This document shows positions 54,066 through 55,493 of a stretch of DNA of 55,493 nt, one piece after another. The notes beneath the pieces are model-generated. The model was not told where the DNA came from. It did no database searches and saw only the letters and a program-made list of their open reading frames with translations. Numbering within the stretch: the stretch's first letter is position 1; every line of letters starts with the position of its first letter. The translations under genes were made by a program, and so were the position numbers. This DNA is from an uncultured Chitinophagaceae bacterium (GTDB lineage Bacteria > Bacteroidota > Bacteroidia > Chitinophagales > Chitinophagaceae). The stretch spans positions 1 to 55,493 of the forward strand of contig CALKVC010000054.1 of the NCBI GenBank assembly GCA_937996595.1. The letters run 5' to 3'.

Positions 54066-55439
54066 TTACTTCCGGGGTAATGACTGGTAAATGGTTTCAA
54101 ATATTTTGGTACGTACATTCAGTTTTGAGAACAAATCATTGGATTCAGGATGAACCCTGTTGCTTAAGAAAACAAATACAAGGTTTCTTTCAGGATCAGC
54201 CCAGCTGCAGGTTCCGGTGAAACCCAGGTGCCCGAATGTTGATGCAGATGCCGAAAGTGCCGGATAGGGTTCCGGTCTTCTGGCATTATCTTTTTCCGGT
54301 TTATCAAAACCATAGCCTCTTCTGCTTGACTTGCTCTGATAGGTTGTAAACAACTTTATTGTTTCCTCCTGTAAATACCTTTTTCCATTAAGTGTTCCTC
54401 CTTCAAGCAGCATTTGCATGATTACCGCAATATCATATGCATTACTGAATAACCCTGCATGGCCGGCTATACCGCCGAGCATGGCTGCTCCCGGGTCATG
54501 TACATCACCCCTGATCTGCTGCATGCGGAAACCCGTTTCCCTTTCGGTTGGTACAATCCGGTTTAATGCAATCCGTTGCCTTGGTAAAAAACCTGCAGTT
54601 GCCAGAGACATCGGGCTGTAGAATTTCTGTTTAACAAATTCATACAGCGAAAGCCCGCTTATTTTTTCAACAACCATTCCAAGAAATATGAAATCTAAAT
54701 CACTGTATACATATTTGCCGGCATTGCTTAATGGGCTTAACAATATCCTGTTCATGATGCTGTCTTTCCAGTCGGCTCGCATAAATACGTTTTCAGCAAC
54801 ACGTATGGAGAATGTATCATTTTTATCCTTGCTGAAAAACCCGGGGAGCGGTTTTCCTGAACTGTCGGTTGTTTCTTTATAAAAAGGGATATATGGAACA
54901 AGGCCGGCCTGGTGCAATAACAGGTTTTCTATTGTGAGTTGTTCTTTATTTGTTCCTTTTACAGCAGGCAGGTATTCACCCAGTTTTTTTTTAAGGTCCA
55001 GTTTGCCTTCATCATAGAGTTTCATCAGGGAAATGGTGGTAGCACATATCTTTGTTACAGATGCTACGTCATAAACGGATTCCGGTGTTACGGGTTCCGT
55101 ATTATCATAGGTATAGTAACCATAACTTTTTTCGCAGACAATTTTTCCGTCTTTGGCAACCAGTAAAACACAGCCGGGCATCGCTTTCCGGGCAATCGCA
55201 TCTTCAGCTATCGAATCAATCCTGCAAAACACCAGTGGATTGATACCAGCCTGGTTGGGGTTTCCGTAAGGCAAGCAGCTATTCCTTACCGTAATGCCAT
55301 GCCCGTATGTAAACCTGTCGCATACTGTTACCGGCAACACGCCTTTGTAAGGTAATGCGCCTTTCAGCATGTCAGCAGCCGTTTGCTGTATCACTGCATT
55401 GTCTTCATAACACAGCACCAGGTTAGGCGAACTGCAAAA
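54066..55439 (-). CDS. Serine beta-lactamase-like protein, 5'-partial
   Basis: About 458 residues visible; the N-terminus is missing. The domain (from about 80 residues after the cut) has the SxxK motif DVASVTKICATT, the Tyr motif YSDLDF, and HLGFTGT near the end, so the class C/penicillin-binding fold is intact. The first 60 residues (LVLCYEDNAVIQQTAADMLK, then LPVTVC) resemble the C-terminal end of a glycoside hydrolase family 3 domain. The complete protein was therefore probably a GH3-beta-lactamase fusion of the Bacteroidota type. The gene is cut off by the chimeric bases at 55440-55493. Catalytic activity is likely towards peptidoglycan fragments, but unproven. Confidence 0.82.
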   Translation of the reverse strand, partial: FCSSPNLVLCYEDNAVIQQTAADMLKGALPYKGVLPVTVCDRFTYGHGITVRNSCLPYGNPNQAGINPLVFCRIDSIAEDAIARKAMPGCVLLVAKDGKIVCEKSYGYYTYDNTEPVTPESVYDVASVTKICATTISLMKLYDEGKLDLKKKLGEYLPAVKGTNKEQLTIENLLLHQAGLVPYIPFYKETTDSSGKPLPGFFSKDKNDTFSIRVAENVFMRADWKDSIMNRILLSPLSNAGKYVYSDLDFIFLGMVVEKISGLSLYEFVKQKFYSPMSLATAGFLPRQRIALNRIVPTERETGFRMQQIRGDVHDPGAAMLGGIAGHAGLFSNAYDIAVIMQMLLEGGTLNGKRYLQEETIKLFTTYQSKSSRRGYGFDKPEKDNARRPEPYPALSASASTFGHLGFTGTCSWADPERNLVFVFLSNRVHPESNDLFSKLNVRTKIFETIYQSLPRK

Positions 55440-55493
55440 TAGACCACCAGCACCGGACCTTCGTCGCAGCGGTCGAGGCAGCCGGCCTTGTTG
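55440..55493 (-). other. Chimeric foreign sequence at the right end
   Basis: These ~54 bases are markedly GC-rich against the AT-rich rest. In the beta-lactamase frame they give an implausible Arg/Pro/Gly string. In another minus-strand frame they read NKAGCLDRCDEGPVLVVY, which matches the cluster-binding end of a proteobacterial-type (2Fe-2S) ferredoxin-domain protein. That match breaks off exactly where the AT-rich DNA begins. It is most simply an assembly or library chimera. Confidence 0.7.

Overview
The window looks like a chromosomal segment of a member of the Bacteroidota, most likely Chitinophagaceae or a close relative. Signs are a SusC/SusD pair, RecO, FtsH, GatB and AlaS of Bacteroidota type, lipoproteins with DUF4369/TlpA and DUF4397 domains, an ECF sigma/anti-sigma locus, and promoters of the TTTG-N20-TAnnTTTG kind. 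The base composition is moderately AT-rich. The DNA is densely coding: no gap between genes exceeds about 270 bases (the largest is 18097-18364, between divergent alaS and a peptidase gene). I saw no rRNA, tRNA, CRISPR array, insertion sequence or phage gene.

Layout. 1-4147: a 5'-truncated amidohydrolase, recO and an MMPL/RND exporter. 4283-9835: a nutrient-uptake operon (SusC, SusD, DUF4397 lipoprotein) closed by a clear terminator. 9913-15369 (minus): TlpA-like thioredoxin lipoprotein, gatB, a double-PDZ protein with an operator-like double inverted repeat upstream, a bestrophin channel and a GNAT acetyltransferase. 15457-20523: alaS, then divergent M23 peptidase, MerR regulator and thioredoxin-like protein. 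20516-26895 (minus): a tight seven-gene run rsfS-ftsH-LUD-GGCT-lpxH-propeller-mscS. 27001-30979: birA, then a minus-strand overlapping run of M23 peptidase, bcp and a small HExxH protein, and a MORN protein.

31064-37530 is the most unusual part. The carbamoyl-phosphate synthase large subunit (carB) is encoded as two separate genes, cut exactly at the linker between its two synthetase halves. Between them lie four co-directional genes: a NodU/TobZ-type carbamoyltransferase, an SGNH hydrolase with an N-terminal membrane anchor, a 50-residue DUF5989 membrane protein and an SxtJ-like membrane protein. The enzyme that makes carbamoyl phosphate therefore flanks an enzyme that consumes it, apparently in one transcription unit. 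I infer an envelope or exported-product O-carbamoylation module wired to its own substrate supply.

37625-46941: comEC, purH, an EamA permease, a deacetylase-like protein, lutB, a secreted protein and kbl. 47107-50037: a small secreted protein, ECF sigma factor, anti-sigma factor and beta-barrel protein, with two matching ECF-type promoters. 50162-54000: methyltransferase, L,D-transpeptidase, QueA-like enzyme and an esterase. 54066 to the end: a serine beta-lactamase-like protein that runs off the window. The last ~54 bases are GC-rich and, in another frame, encode a piece of an unrelated [2Fe-2S] ferredoxin-like protein, so the right end appears chimeric.
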